From Desulfobacterales bacterium (GTDB lineage Bacteria; Desulfobacterota; Desulfobacteria; Desulfobacterales; JAFDDL01): a stretch of DNA of 64,000 nt. The DNA lies in contig JAVEYW010000010.1 in NCBI GenBank assembly GCA_034003325.1, forward strand, positions 124,001 to 188,000, written 5' to 3'. Below the pieces are notes generated by a model that saw nothing but the letters and a program-made list of their open reading frames with translations, did no database searches and was not told where the DNA came from. The translations under genes and the position numbers were made by a program. Of this stretch, positions 26,659 through 36,035 are shown piece after piece; the stretch's first letter is position 1; each line of letters begins with the position of its first letter.

Positions 26659-27828
26659 CTACGCCCCATATTCTGACCACAACTCTCCGACCACGTAGAA
26701 ACAACGAATATGCATCAGGCTCTCGGGTAGGTCTTCCGGAGGACCCGGAACAGCAATAAAGGTTGCCGGCATGCCTGGCGCCAAGCGGCCTAACGCATCA
26801 GAACCGATTAACCTTGCCCCGTTGTCGCTCGCACACCGAATGGCTTCCTCAATCGTGTAGCCTGCGAGTCTAAAGAGTTTGATCTCTTCGACCAGGCCCG
26901 CGCCATGGGCCACGCCGGGACTACCGGCATCCGTCCCTACGGCGACTGGAACGCCCAGCCTGCGGGCAAGCGCCATTTGCTCAAGCTGATGATCCAGGGT
27001 TCGGCGCGCGACATCGCACTCAATCGTGCCCGGTGCGAGCATCTCCGAGAGCGCTTTCATCGGAATGGCCGTGGGGACCCATGTAATCTGCTTATCCCGC
27101 ATTTTTTGCAGGTTCTCTTTTCCCATGAAATAGCCATGCTCGATGGAGGCACATCCGGCTTGTATCGCGGCTGCCACCGGCGTCTTGCCGTTGGCGTGCA
27201 CCATCACCGGCCGATTCAATCTTTTGGCGGCCAAAACCGCCCGGGTGAGTTGATCGGTCGTGAACTGACCCGGTGTCTCCACCCCGAATTGCGTCAGGCT
27301 GTTCAGGCCGGAATTGATGATCTTGATATGGTCCACCAGGGGCGCCCGCTGGGCCGTTAAATCGGCCAGGGCATCCCCGTCCGTCACTGCACTTCCGATA
27401 AAACCGCCGTATCTTCCTTTTCTATGGAATGCACCCCCTGCCGAAAAAATGGTTACCCTTGGCCGCCCCGGTTCAGCGGGCAAGTTCCGAAATCGTAATA
27501 CCTCGCCGGATCTATCACCGCCATCCCGCACGGCCATAACGCCATGATGCCAGTACCGGCAAAGGCGCTCCGCAAATAAGGGAGGGGAATCGGCCGGCCC
27601 GGCGCCTGCATTCTCCGGCAAACTTAAATGAACATGGCAGTCTATCAACCCCGGAATCAACGTGGTATTCCGCAGGTCAAGCACATCAGGTCCGTTAGCG
27701 TTCATTTCATTCGCCAGACCGACAGCAGCAATCCTTCCCGCTTCGATCGCTATCATCGCCCGGCGAAAGGCCGGGCGGCCATTCCCGTCAATCAGCCAGT
27801 CCGAGAGTATTTTTCCGGAAAAAGTCAT
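26659..27828 (-). CDS. Amidohydrolase family protein
   Basis: 389-residue metal-dependent hydrolase of the imidazolonepropionase/prolidase-like branch. HxH is in PGLIDCHVHLSLPE, further His in VMVHANG and EHGYFMG, and the Asp in VGTDAGSPG, giving a complete metal site (no carboxylated Lys obvious). Members cleave cyclic amides or dipeptides; no specific substrate is evident. It converges with the hydrolase gene and lies 38 bases after the cinA stop on the same strand. Confidence 0.88.
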   Translation of the reverse strand: MTFSGKILSDWLIDGNGRPAFRRAMIAIEAGRIAAVGLANEMNANGPDVLDLRNTTLIPGLIDCHVHLSLPENAGAGPADSPPLFAERLCRYWHHGVMAVRDGGDRSGEVLRFRNLPAEPGRPRVTIFSAGGAFHRKGRYGGFIGSAVTDGDALADLTAQRAPLVDHIKIINSGLNSLTQFGVETPGQFTTDQLTRAVLAAKRLNRPVMVHANGKTPVAAAIQAGCASIEHGYFMGKENLQKMRDKQITWVPTAIPMKALSEMLAPGTIECDVARRTLDHQLEQMALARRLGVPVAVGTDAGSPGVAHGAGLVEEIKLFRLAGYTIEEAIRCASDNGARLIGSDALGRLAPGMPATFIAVPGPPEDLPESLMHIRCFYVVGELWSEYGA

Positions 27829-27866
27829 TCGACATCTTTAACTGTAACGTCTTTCGTAAAAAACGG

Positions 27867-29123
27867 CTATGAAGGGTCCCCTATCAGTTTCCGTCGCAGC
27901 AGATCCAACGCCTTCATGGCGAACATCTGTTTATTCATCAGCCGCCGGCCGCCATAAGAAAAATGAAACCGGTACGCATGGGTTCCGTCCGGCGCCGATA
28001 GTCCGATACATACCGTACCAGCTGGTTTATCCGGGGTGCCGCCGCCCGGACCCGCGATGCCGCTGGTGGCAAGTCCGTAAGTAGCGCCTGTGATACGGCG
28101 GACGCCTTCGGCCATCTCGGAAACCGTCTGCTCATGAACCGCACCATTAGTTTTGAGGGTATCGGGTGAAACCCCCAAAATGCTTTCCTTGGCCGCATTG
28201 GCGTAGGTAACACCCGAAAAAAGAAAATAGTCCGAGCTGCCCGGCACATTGGTAAGCCAATGGGAAATCAAGCCCCCGGTGCAACTTTCCGCCACGGAAA
28301 GGGTCGCTTGCTGCTGCGATAGCAGCCTTCCCACTACCTCTTCCATACTTTCTCCTTCAGTGGAAACGACGTGACGCTCCAGTTTCCCGCAAACCCAGGA
28401 CTGCGCCGTTTCGATATCAGCCCGACAGGCCGCTTCATGTTCACCACGCCGATATAATTTTACAAAAATACCGGGATATTTTACCTGAAAGCCAAGCTGC
28501 ACCCGGGGAAAAAGCGAATCAAAGCCGGTGAGCCGGTGAGAAACCGTGGATTCTGGAAGCCCGAAGGTTAACAACATGCGCGTAACGTTGCCCGCGCCGA
28601 TGTTTCCCAACCGCTCTTTTATCTTCGGCAATACCAGATCCGCGAGCATGCGAACCATTTCAAACGGCACGCCCGGCAGGAAATAAAACCGGCACTTGCC
28701 GATGGTGACGGCAAATCCGGGCGCCGTGCCCACCGGGTTATCCAGCCGGTCCGCGCCCGCAGGAAAATAGGCCTGCTTTTTATTGGCGGGATTCATTTCC
28801 CGGCCGCGCTGCTGAAAAAAAGATGCGATATGGTCCAATGCAACCGGATCCATTACCAACGGCACACCAACGGCCTCAGCGGCAGCGTCGGCGGACAAAT
28901 CATCCGTGGTCGGCCCCAAGCCACCGGTGACAATCGCCACATCGGCACGCCCGCCGATTTCCCGAATCACCGTGACAAGCTCGGTGATGTCATCTCCTAC
29001 CGTGCTGTGCCGCGCCACGCGCAACCCCATCTCGTCGAGTTTCTGGGAAATATAGGCTGAATTGCTGTCAACGATCGCCCCGTTTAAAACTTCTTCTCCG
29101 GTGGAAAGTATTTCCGCACGCAT
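27867..29123 (-). CDS. cinA: CinA-family nicotinamide-nucleotide amidase
   Basis: 418 residues with two domains: an N-terminal MoaB/MogA-like COG1058 domain (ILSTGEEVLNGAIVDSNS, VTGGLGPTTDDL, FLPGVPFEM) and a C-terminal NMN deamidase domain (TLSVAESCTGGLISHWLT, TSGIAGPGGG). The enzyme recycles the NMN that DNA ligase releases, and the name also reflects competence/damage induction in Gram-positives. Both domains look intact. Confidence 0.95.
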   Translation of the reverse strand: MRAEILSTGEEVLNGAIVDSNSAYISQKLDEMGLRVARHSTVGDDITELVTVIREIGGRADVAIVTGGLGPTTDDLSADAAAEAVGVPLVMDPVALDHIASFFQQRGREMNPANKKQAYFPAGADRLDNPVGTAPGFAVTIGKCRFYFLPGVPFEMVRMLADLVLPKIKERLGNIGAGNVTRMLLTFGLPESTVSHRLTGFDSLFPRVQLGFQVKYPGIFVKLYRRGEHEAACRADIETAQSWVCGKLERHVVSTEGESMEEVVGRLLSQQQATLSVAESCTGGLISHWLTNVPGSSDYFLFSGVTYANAAKESILGVSPDTLKTNGAVHEQTVSEMAEGVRRITGATYGLATSGIAGPGGGTPDKPAGTVCIGLSAPDGTHAYRFHFSYGGRRLMNKQMFAMKALDLLRRKLIGDPS

Positions 29124-29379
29124 CTGCTGTTCCCTTTTATAAGTGTTGTACCGATCATTAATTCACTGCCATTCAGTAGCACGATGTCCCTTACGACACA
29201 ATCGGTAACCGAAAAGGAAGCAGCATAACCGCACAGCGTCTCGTAAGCCGCAACACCTTCAAGAATAGGCTTAAGTTACGGTAAGCCGAAAAAATATCGG
29301 AAAAAATATCTTGACAATTCTCGAGCGAAACGCGTAAGTAAACACGAAATTATCGTTGGTTTTTTTTAGGATAAAAAAA
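29124..29379. promoter_or_regulatory. trp promoter region between cinA and trpL
   Basis: Divergent spacer. TTGACA at 29311-29316 is a consensus -35 lying about 69 bases before the leader peptide; a weak -10 (TAAGTA, 29335-29340) follows at 18 bases. The flanking CTTGACAATTCTCGAG is an imperfect palindrome that could bind a repressor, which is speculative. Nothing else is recognised from 29124 to 29300. Confidence 0.45.
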
Positions 29380-29445
29380 ATGATGCAATTTAACAGACAG
29401 TGGTGGTGGCAGGCTCACATACCCGGGCTTGCTTACGGAACCTGA
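29380..29445 (+). CDS. trpL: Tryptophan operon leader peptide
   Basis: A 21-codon frame starting ATG ATG CAA, with AGGA eight bases ahead, encodes MMQFNRQWWWQAHIPGLAYG followed by Thr. Three consecutive Trp codons (29401-29409) precede the first of two intrinsic terminators by about 60 bases, just ahead of trpE. This is the classical attenuation arrangement: ribosome stalling at the Trp codons when charged tRNA-Trp is scarce would alter folding of the downstream RNA. Confidence 0.88.
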   Translation: MMQFNRQWWWQAHIPGLAYGT

Positions 29446-29470
29446 TCAAATAGCCATTCATTGATAAATC

Positions 29471-29508
29471 AAAAGACCGTGTGCAGCTCGATGCCACGGT
29501 CTTTTTTT
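29471..29508 (+). terminator. trp attenuator, first intrinsic terminator
   Basis: AAAAGACCGTG (29471-29481) pairs perfectly with CACGGTCTTTT (29495-29505), with three further pairs possible in the loop (GCA/TGC), and is followed by seven T. It lies 25 bases after the leader stop codon. Confidence 0.85.
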
Positions 29509-29514
29509 GTTTTT

Positions 29515-29548
29515 AAAAAGGGCCGTGGAAACTTCCACGGCCCTTTTT
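29515..29548 (+). terminator. trp leader, second intrinsic terminator
   Basis: GGGCCGTGGA (29520-29529) pairs with TCCACGGCCC (29534-29543) around AACT, extended by flanking A5/T5. It shares the CCGTGG/CCACGG core with the first stem, so the 3' arm of stem one (CCACGG, 29494-29499) can alternatively pair with the 5' arm of this stem. Confidence 0.85.
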
Positions 29549-29614
29549 GTTGTTTATGGGATCTTTTAACACCGGGCATTCCGCAAGGGCGCCCGAAATT
29601 AAGGAGGAATGCCC

Positions 29615-31105
29615 GTGTTACTTCGTCAATTTCCAAGCAAGGAACAATTCCGCCTATTGTCGGAAAAGTACAATGTGATTCCGGTATGTGCTGAAATTCT
29701 CTCGGATATGGAAACGCCGGTGTCCATATTGGGAAAGCGCTACCGTCAAAAGGGGCCGGCATTTCTGCTCGAAAGCGCCGAAGGCGGCGAGCGCTGGGGG
29801 AGATACAGCTTCTTCAGTTCATCCGCCAAAGCCCGCGTGCGTGTTTTTTCAGATCACATTACCGTGGCGGAGAGCGGCCGGGTGAATCGCATTGCGCATC
29901 AGGGGGACCCGCTTCGGGGATTAAGGCAGTTGATGCAGCGCTACCGCCCTGCCGACATTCCGGAATTGCCGCGCTTCTGGTGCGGTCTGGTCGGATATAT
30001 TACCTATGAGATGGTCTCCTTTTTCGAATCGATTCCGCATCAGTGGCCGCCTGAAAAGCCTCTGGCCGATTTTATGATACCCGACGAGCTGCTCATTTTC
30101 GACAACATTCGCCACACCCTGCAACTGGTGGAAATCCGTTACCTCACCGATTCATCCGAGGCCGAATCGGAATACCGGGCAGGTCTGAAACGAATAGACG
30201 CCATTCGAGAAGCCCTGGCACAACCCCTGCGCGAACCCGTCCCGCCGGACGAAACGGCGGCGCTCCGGTTAACCCCCCTGCTGTCGGAAGAAAAGTATCG
30301 TGAGATGGTAACACGGGTCAAACAGTACATCTATGATGGGGATATTATTCAGTCCGTCATCTCGCAACCCTTTGTGTGCGATGCTGCGCCGGATGCCTTC
30401 TCCCTCTACCGGGCGCAGCGGTATATCAATCCGTCCCCCTATCTGTATTTCCTTCATTTGGACGATATGGTATTGGTGGGCTCATCACCGGAAACCATGG
30501 TACGGCTTGAAAACAATATCGCCGTGTTGCGGCCCATCGCGGGCACCCGGCCCCGCGGCAGAACCGAGCAGGCGGACAGGGACCTGGCCGACGAATTGCT
30601 TCAGGATGAAAAAGAACGTGCAGAGCATCTCATGTTGGTGGATCTGGGCAGAAATGATCTGGGCAGAATCGCCGAGACCGGCACAGTGGAAGTAACGGAT
30701 TTGATGTTTATTGAACGTTACTCCCATGTGATGCATCTTGTGTCCAACATTCAATGCGACCTAAAGCCGGATGTGGATGCATGGGCACTTCTGGCGGCGA
30801 CTTTTCCGGCCGGAACGCTCAGCGGCGCGCCCAAAATCAGGGCCATGGAAATTATCGCTGAAATGGAAAACCGGCCCCGAGGCCCTTATGGGGGGGCCGT
30901 GGGGTATATCTCCTTTCACGGCAATATGGACATGGCCATTACCATTCGAACCGCTTGTATTGAAGCCAGGCGAATGACCGTGCAGGCGGGCGCCGGCATC
31001 GTGGCGGATTCGGACCCGGAACGGGAACGGCAGGAAACCGTCAACAAGGCCATGGCGCTTCAGCAGGCGTTAAAACTGATCAGACCCGATCGACTAACGG
31101 ATTGA
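29615..31105 (+). CDS. trpE: Anthranilate synthase component I
   Basis: About 496 residues. Makes anthranilate from chorismate with ammonia or TrpG-delivered ammonia. Chorismate-binding signatures are GTRPRGRT, LVDLGRNDLGRIA, FPAGTLSGAPKIRAMEII and QAGAGIVADSDPERE. An N-terminal regulatory domain with LLESAEGGERWGRYSF (feedback-binding region) is present. ATG at 29609 lies only one base from AAGGAGG (29601-29607), whereas GTG at 29615 has seven-base spacing, so GTG is preferred. Confidence 0.95.
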   Translation: MLLRQFPSKEQFRLLSEKYNVIPVCAEILSDMETPVSILGKRYRQKGPAFLLESAEGGERWGRYSFFSSSAKARVRVFSDHITVAESGRVNRIAHQGDPLRGLRQLMQRYRPADIPELPRFWCGLVGYITYEMVSFFESIPHQWPPEKPLADFMIPDELLIFDNIRHTLQLVEIRYLTDSSEAESEYRAGLKRIDAIREALAQPLREPVPPDETAALRLTPLLSEEKYREMVTRVKQYIYDGDIIQSVISQPFVCDAAPDAFSLYRAQRYINPSPYLYFLHLDDMVLVGSSPETMVRLENNIAVLRPIAGTRPRGRTEQADRDLADELLQDEKERAEHLMLVDLGRNDLGRIAETGTVEVTDLMFIERYSHVMHLVSNIQCDLKPDVDAWALLAATFPAGTLSGAPKIRAMEIIAEMENRPRGPYGGAVGYISFHGNMDMAITIRTACIEARRMTVQAGAGIVADSDPERERQETVNKAMALQQALKLIRPDRLTD

Positions 31106-31115
31106 GGAGACCCCG

Positions 31116-31745
31116 ATGATACTCGTTATAGACAATTATGATTCTTTTACGTACAACCTGGTTCAATATCTGGCGCAGCTCGGCGCCGAGGTGAAGGTCG
31201 TTCGAAACGATGCCGCTACGGTTGAGAATCTCGCCGAAATGCGGCCCGCAGGTCTTCTCATTTCACCGGGGCCGGGCAGGCCGGAAAGCGCCGGCGTCTC
31301 ATTGGACGCCATTCGCTATTTTTCCGGAAAGATTCCGGTTCTCGGCGTTTGCCTGGGTCATCAATCCATTGCGGAAGCCTTTGGCGGAAAGGTGGTTCAT
31401 GCCCAAAGGCTCATGCACGGCAAAACCTCGGAGGTTACTGCCGACGGGAAGGGCATTTTTGCGGGCATCAAAAAGCCGTTTCAGGCCATGCGATACCACA
31501 GTCTGGCCGTCTCCAGAGAATCGTTGCCGGCATGCCTTACCATTACGGCCGAATCAGAGGACAAGGAAATCATGGGCATTCGACACCGAACCCATGCAAC
31601 CGAAGGCATTCAGTTTCACCCCGAATCCATCATGACCACCGTCGGCAAACGGTTGATTCGAAATTTCCTGAATCAGGCCGACGCAACCCACTCAACCGAC
31701 CACCTGAACACACCAAACGAAATGAGGGCTGACCATGTTTCTTGA
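31116..31745 (+). CDS. trpG: Anthranilate synthase component II (glutamine amidotransferase)
   Basis: 209-residue class I glutaminase feeding ammonia to TrpE. The catalytic Cys is in GVCLGHQSIAEAFGG; His and Glu are in IQFHPESIMT; the N terminus LVIDNYDSFTYNLVQYL is typical. Such subunits may be shared with PabB for folate synthesis. The C-terminal extension past the glutaminase fold overlaps the trpD start by 11 bases. Confidence 0.96.
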   Translation: MILVIDNYDSFTYNLVQYLAQLGAEVKVVRNDAATVENLAEMRPAGLLISPGPGRPESAGVSLDAIRYFSGKIPVLGVCLGHQSIAEAFGGKVVHAQRLMHGKTSEVTADGKGIFAGIKKPFQAMRYHSLAVSRESLPACLTITAESEDKEIMGIRHRTHATEGIQFHPESIMTTVGKRLIRNFLNQADATHSTDHLNTPNEMRADHVS

Positions 31746-32751
31746 CTATTTAAAGCGGATCATCGCCAGAGAAAACCTGAACGAAGACCAAATGGCCGAA
31801 ATGATGAACGAGATTTTCTCGGGACAATGCACGGATGCTCAGATCGGGGCGTTTATGGCGGCCCTTGCCACCAAGGGGGAAACCTTTGCCGAATTGGCGG
31901 GCGCAGCCCGGGCCATGCGCAAAAAAGCGCTTCGCCTTGAAATACCCGCCGCCACGCTGGTGGATATTGTGGGAACGGGCGGGGACTCGGCGCACACTTT
32001 CAACATCTCAACCACCACGGCCTTTGTGGTGGCCGGGTGCGGCGTTCCCGTGGCGAAGCACGGCAACCGCGCCGTATCGAGCAAATGCGGCAGCGCGGAT
32101 GTATTGGAAGCCCTGGGTGTGAACCTGAATCTTCCGCCGGAATTGGTGGAAGAAGCGGTAATGGAAATCGGCATCGGATTTTTATTTGCCCCTTTATATC
32201 ACAAAGCCATGAAATACGCCGCCACGGCAAGAAAGGAGATCGGGCTGCGCAGCATTTTTAATATGCTCGGTCCCCTGACCAATCCGGCGGCCGCAAACTG
32301 CATGTTGCTGGGCGTTTTTTCGGCTGGACTCACGGAGATGTTCGCAAACGCCTTAAAACTGCTGGGCGCCAAGCGCGCCTTTGTGGTCCACGGGCATGAC
32401 GGCCTGGATGAGATCACGGTATGCGCGAAAACCCGCGTCTCCGAACTGGCGAACGGCGCTATTCAGACATATGATATTTCACCGGAATCCTATTTTGGCG
32501 GTCTTGCACCACCGGAAATGCTCAAAGGCGGTGATGTCGATGAAAACGCCGGGATCACGCAGCGTATTCTGGCGGGGGAACCCGGCCCCAGACGCAATGT
32601 CGTTCTTTTCAACGCGGCGGCTGCCCTTTTGTGTGCGGGGAAAGCCACTGATTTGCGCACGGGCATTCAGCTGGCCGAAACCGCCATCGATACCGGCGCC
32701 GCCGCGCAGAAATTAAATGATCTTATTCGATTCACCAATGAAAACGCATAG
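31735..32751 (+). CDS. trpD: Anthranilate phosphoribosyltransferase
   Basis: 338 residues, the family length. Joins anthranilate and PRPP. The PRPP-binding DIVGTGGDSAHTFNIST, the anthranilate-site KHGNRAVSSKCGSAD and the metal-binding HGHDGLDEITV segments are all intact. Its start lies inside trpG, implying translational coupling. Confidence 0.97.
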   Translation: MFLDYLKRIIARENLNEDQMAEMMNEIFSGQCTDAQIGAFMAALATKGETFAELAGAARAMRKKALRLEIPAATLVDIVGTGGDSAHTFNISTTTAFVVAGCGVPVAKHGNRAVSSKCGSADVLEALGVNLNLPPELVEEAVMEIGIGFLFAPLYHKAMKYAATARKEIGLRSIFNMLGPLTNPAAANCMLLGVFSAGLTEMFANALKLLGAKRAFVVHGHDGLDEITVCAKTRVSELANGAIQTYDISPESYFGGLAPPEMLKGGDVDENAGITQRILAGEPGPRRNVVLFNAAAALLCAGKATDLRTGIQLAETAIDTGAAAQKLNDLIRFTNENA

Positions 32752-32778
32752 AAAAAGAGACAGAGACCGGACAACCGC

Positions 32779-33600
32779 ATGAACATACTGGATCAAATTG
32801 TAGCGCAGAAAAAAGAAGCCGTGGCAATCGCCCAAACAGAAACGCCCCTTTCCCTGCTTGAAGAGCGGATTCGACAACGTACGGACCGGCGGGCCTTCCT
32901 GGAGCGACTTCAACACCCCGGTCCGTCCGGGGTTAATATTATCGCTGAGATCAAACGCGCGTCCCCGTCCCTGGGACCGATTCGTCCGAATCTGAAAGCG
33001 GCCGAATATGCCCGCGCCTACGAGGCGGGCGGGGCAGCCTGCCTCTCCGTGCTGACCGATACGTATTTTTTCATGGGAAGCCATCAGGACCTGATCGATG
33101 CGCGGGCAGCCTGCAGGCTGCCCGTGCTGAGAAAAGAGTTCATCGTTTCTTCCTATCAGATTCATGAATCCGCAGCCATGGGGGCTGATGCCGTTCTTCT
33201 GATTGTTCGAATTCTCTCCGGCCACCAGCTTCAATCGTATCTTGCACTGTGCGAAGCGTTGCATCTGGATGCGCTCGTGGAAATTCACACGGAGGCGGAT
33301 TTGGGGGTCGCTAAAACGGCCGGCGCCCGGTTGATCGGTATCAACAACCGGAACCTCGGCTCCTTTCACACGGACACCGGAACCGCCATGCGCATGGCCG
33401 ATCAGCTCCAACAGGGCCAGATACCGGTGGCCGCCAGCGGCATCAAGTCCCGAAAGGATATCACGGAAACCTTAACTTCGGGCATCTGGAATTTTTTGAT
33501 CGGGGAAACTCTGGTGAGAAGCGATGATCCCTGCCGATGCCTGCGCACCTTGCAGGGCCTTGAGCCTTCTGAACAACAGGGGGCCGGGAAAAACCGATGA
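32779..33600 (+). CDS. trpC: Indole-3-glycerol phosphate synthase
   Basis: 273-residue TIM barrel that closes the indole ring. Visible motifs: IIAEIKRASPSLG with the catalytic Lys, LSVLTDTYFFMGSHQDL, LRKEFIVSSYQI, VEIHTEADL, GINNRNLGSFHTD and SGIKSRKDI. Unlike E. coli it is not fused to TrpF. It overlaps trpF by four bases. Confidence 0.97.
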   Translation: MNILDQIVAQKKEAVAIAQTETPLSLLEERIRQRTDRRAFLERLQHPGPSGVNIIAEIKRASPSLGPIRPNLKAAEYARAYEAGGAACLSVLTDTYFFMGSHQDLIDARAACRLPVLRKEFIVSSYQIHESAAMGADAVLLIVRILSGHQLQSYLALCEALHLDALVEIHTEADLGVAKTAGARLIGINNRNLGSFHTDTGTAMRMADQLQQGQIPVAASGIKSRKDITETLTSGIWNFLIGETLVRSDDPCRCLRTLQGLEPSEQQGAGKNR

Positions 33601-34283
33601 CCAAGCGAATATTTCCTCAAATAAAAATCTGCGGGCTTACCACCGTGGATGCGGCCGTTCAATGCGCCGACCTTGGCGTTCATGCCATCGGTTGTGTGTT
33701 TTTCGCCAAAAGTCCGCGGCATTTATCCGACAAAATGGCCGAGAAGATCTGCTGCGCCGTCAGGCATCGGGTCGAAACCGTCGGGGTGTTCGTCAATGAA
33801 TCCCTTGATACAATCCTGCAAAAGATTCGCGATTGCAGACTCTCAGCTGTTCAATTGCACGGCACAGAATCAGCAGATCTGGTTCAGCAATTGCGCGATG
33901 CCGGGGTGCCCGTGATCAAAGCCCTTTTTGTGGACGGCGAGCCGAACCTGAACGCAGCCGGCGATTATGATCCTTCCGCTTTTCTCGTGGAGTGCGGCAA
34001 AGGACCGCTTCCCGGCGGAAACGCGGAAACGTGGGATTGGGGCCGGGTAAAGGATTTTTCAACACGCTTTCCCTGTATTCTGGCGGGCGGATTGACACCG
34101 GATAACGTCGTGGAAGCCATTCAAAGGGCCATGCCGTCAGCGATCGATGTCAGCTCTGGCGTTGAATCCGCGCCCGGCCGGAAAGATCTAAAAAAGGTGG
34201 AACTGCTGCTAACGCGCGTCTCTGGCATTGATTTATCGCCCGGCAAACAGAAAGGGTATCCGATTTTTCATTCGGCTGCTTAA
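33597..34283 (+). CDS. trpF: Phosphoribosylanthranilate isomerase
   Basis: 228-residue TIM barrel, third step of the pathway. The N terminus KICGLTTVDAAVQCADLG supplies the catalytic Cys; GVFVNESLD, VQLHGTESADL, LAGGLTPDNV and DVSSGVESAPGRKD complete the family pattern. It is the last gene of the plus-strand trp operon; no trpB or trpA follows on this strand. Confidence 0.96.
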   Translation: MTKRIFPQIKICGLTTVDAAVQCADLGVHAIGCVFFAKSPRHLSDKMAEKICCAVRHRVETVGVFVNESLDTILQKIRDCRLSAVQLHGTESADLVQQLRDAGVPVIKALFVDGEPNLNAAGDYDPSAFLVECGKGPLPGGNAETWDWGRVKDFSTRFPCILAGGLTPDNVVEAIQRAMPSAIDVSSGVESAPGRKDLKKVELLLTRVSGIDLSPGKQKGYPIFHSAA

Positions 34284-34327
34284 TCCGGAGGCCAAAGAAG
34301 CCGACGATACATGTGCGCAAAAAAATG

Positions 34328-34996
34328 TCAACTGTCGGCCTCCGACAAGGCGCCGGCATAGCCATGACTCATGGCGTAGCGAACCAAATCGACTGTCTTT
34401 TTTATGTTTAATTTCCGCCGAATATTGGCCCGGTGATGCTGAACGGTTCGAACACTGATATACAGCAGCATGGCAATTTCCTGACTGGTTTTCCCCTCCA
34501 CAATCAGTTCAAGCACCTGACGTTCCCTGTGGGACAGCAGCTCTTTCTCATCATGACGAGCTCCTCTGCAAATACCGATCAGATCCTGCGAATACTCCTT
34601 TAAAAATATCGGGGATAAAAAGGTGCCGCCTTTTCGAATGGCGCTGATGGCGTTGACGAGTTCATTGCCGGTATCCTCCTTGAGCAGAAAGCCTTCGGCA
34701 CCGGCGGAGAGCACTCGCTGTAAGTATTCCTTTTTTTTGTGCATGCTCAAGATGAGCACTTTAATATGAGGGTAATGGGCCTTTATCTCATGAAGGGCCT
34801 CAATTCCCCTGAGGTTCGGCATGGAAATATCAAGAATAGCCATGTCCGTATCGACCTTTCTCAACAGCCGGATCAATTCAAGTCCGTCGCTGGCCTCCCC
34901 CACAACCGACAATCGCTCGGTAGCATTGATAATGCTTTTGATGCCTTCGCGTAAGATGGCATGATCATCGGCAAGAACGATACGATAACTCATCAT
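34328..34996 (-). CDS. NarL/FixJ-type response regulator
   Basis: 222 residues: receiver domain with the acidic pocket (LADDHAILREG), phospho-Asp in MAILDISMPNLRG (about 55), the conserved Lys in FLLKED, and a LuxR-type HTH (LSHRERQVLELIVEGKTSQEIAMLL, then VQHHRANI). No histidine kinase is adjacent. It lies 277 bases downstream of trpA on the same strand and converges with trpF, so it sits between the two halves of the trp genes. A link to tryptophan is not shown by the sequence. Confidence 0.92.
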   Translation of the reverse strand: MMSYRIVLADDHAILREGIKSIINATERLSVVGEASDGLELIRLLRKVDTDMAILDISMPNLRGIEALHEIKAHYPHIKVLILSMHKKKEYLQRVLSAGAEGFLLKEDTGNELVNAISAIRKGGTFLSPIFLKEYSQDLIGICRGARHDEKELLSHRERQVLELIVEGKTSQEIAMLLYISVRTVQHHRANIRRKLNIKKTVDLVRYAMSHGYAGALSEADS

Positions 34997-35273
34997 TTTT
35001 TTTATGGGTCTCCAATAAAATGAGGTTCAACGCAGCGTATGGGGAAAGGGTGTGCGAATCTATCAATCGGCGGATCAATTCCGGGCAAGCAACGGACGGA
35101 TGGCCTGCCATGAAAAATGAACTCAAATTAACCGTACATTAATTAGCACAACCGCCTTTTGAACACAATTAATTTTATTATAACAACTTGTTTTTATAAA
35201 TTAATACAAATAAACGAGCCATCCTCGCAACGAGAACGAAACCGCAACCCCCGTCGAATTTTCGACAAAGGGC
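34997..35273. other. AT-rich spacer between trpA and the response-regulator gene
   Basis: A perfect TATAAT on the minus strand (35182-35177) could be the -10 of a separate promoter for the response regulator, but no good -35 is found at 16-18 bases. No coding frame seen. Confidence 0.35.
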
Positions 35274-36035
35274 CTATCGCAAGGACGAGATGAAGGGCTT
35301 CACCGCACCCACGCCGTGCGCCTCAATGCGCCGGATCATCTCTGAGCCGATAACAGCGATATCCGCCTTGCCTTTTAGAAAATCGATTTCATCCCGCTGT
35401 CTTACACCGAAACCCAACGCCAGCGGAAGGTTCGTGGCGCTTCGGCATTGCTGAATATAGGTTTCAAGTCCGGCTGAAAAATCGGTTTCAGCACCGGTCA
35501 CGCCTTTTCTGGCGACACAATAAATAAAGCCGCTGCCAACCTCGGCGATCAATTTCATTCGCTTCAATGCCGTCGTGGGCGAAAAGATATAGATCGGCGC
35601 CAGCCCGTTGGCTTTCATGGCGGAAAGATACGCTTCGCTTTCCTCGGGTGGCAAATCCGGGACGATCGCCCCGCGAAGCGCGTTTGCCTTCATGACGGCG
35701 GCAAACGGTGCGACCCCGTATTTAAATAAGATATTATAATAGGTCATCAATAAAAACGGAATATCAAAGGCTCGCGCCATTTTCCCGGCGGTTTCAAGGC
35801 ATTGTTTCACCGTAACGCCCGATGCCAGGGCGATTTGGTTGGCGCGAAGAATCACGGGCCCATCGGCAATCGGTTCTGAAAACGGAATCTGCAACTCGAT
35901 GAGATCCACCCCGGCATCGACCATGGCGGCGACGATTTCCATGGACGTTTCCATTGACGGATATCCGAGAACAATATGGGTCATCAACAGAATGTCTTTT
36001 TCCGTTAATCTGTTTTTGATATACGTCTCAAGCAT
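35274..36035 (-). CDS. trpA: Tryptophan synthase alpha chain
   Basis: 253 residues. Cleaves indole-3-glycerol phosphate to indole for TrpB. The catalytic Glu and Asp lie in the segment DLIELQIPFSEPIADGPVI, which differs from the commoner ELGVPFSDP. PDLPPEES and GFGVRQRDEI bind substrate phosphate. ATG at 36035 has GGAGGG five bases ahead; the frame is open 11 codons further upstream but that start is inferior. The start overlaps the trpB stop by eight bases. Confidence 0.95.
   Translation of the reverse strand: MLETYIKNRLTEKDILLMTHIVLGYPSMETSMEIVAAMVDAGVDLIELQIPFSEPIADGPVILRANQIALASGVTVKQCLETAGKMARAFDIPFLLMTYYNILFKYGVAPFAAVMKANALRGAIVPDLPPEESEAYLSAMKANGLAPIYIFSPTTALKRMKLIAEVGSGFIYCVARKGVTGAETDFSAGLETYIQQCRSATNLPLALGFGVRQRDEIDFLKGKADIAVIGSEMIRRIEAHGVGAVKPFISSLR

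Noticed and set aside
29609..29611. ATG start for trpE
   Set aside because: Only one base from the AAGGAGG site; GTG at 29615 has correct spacing.
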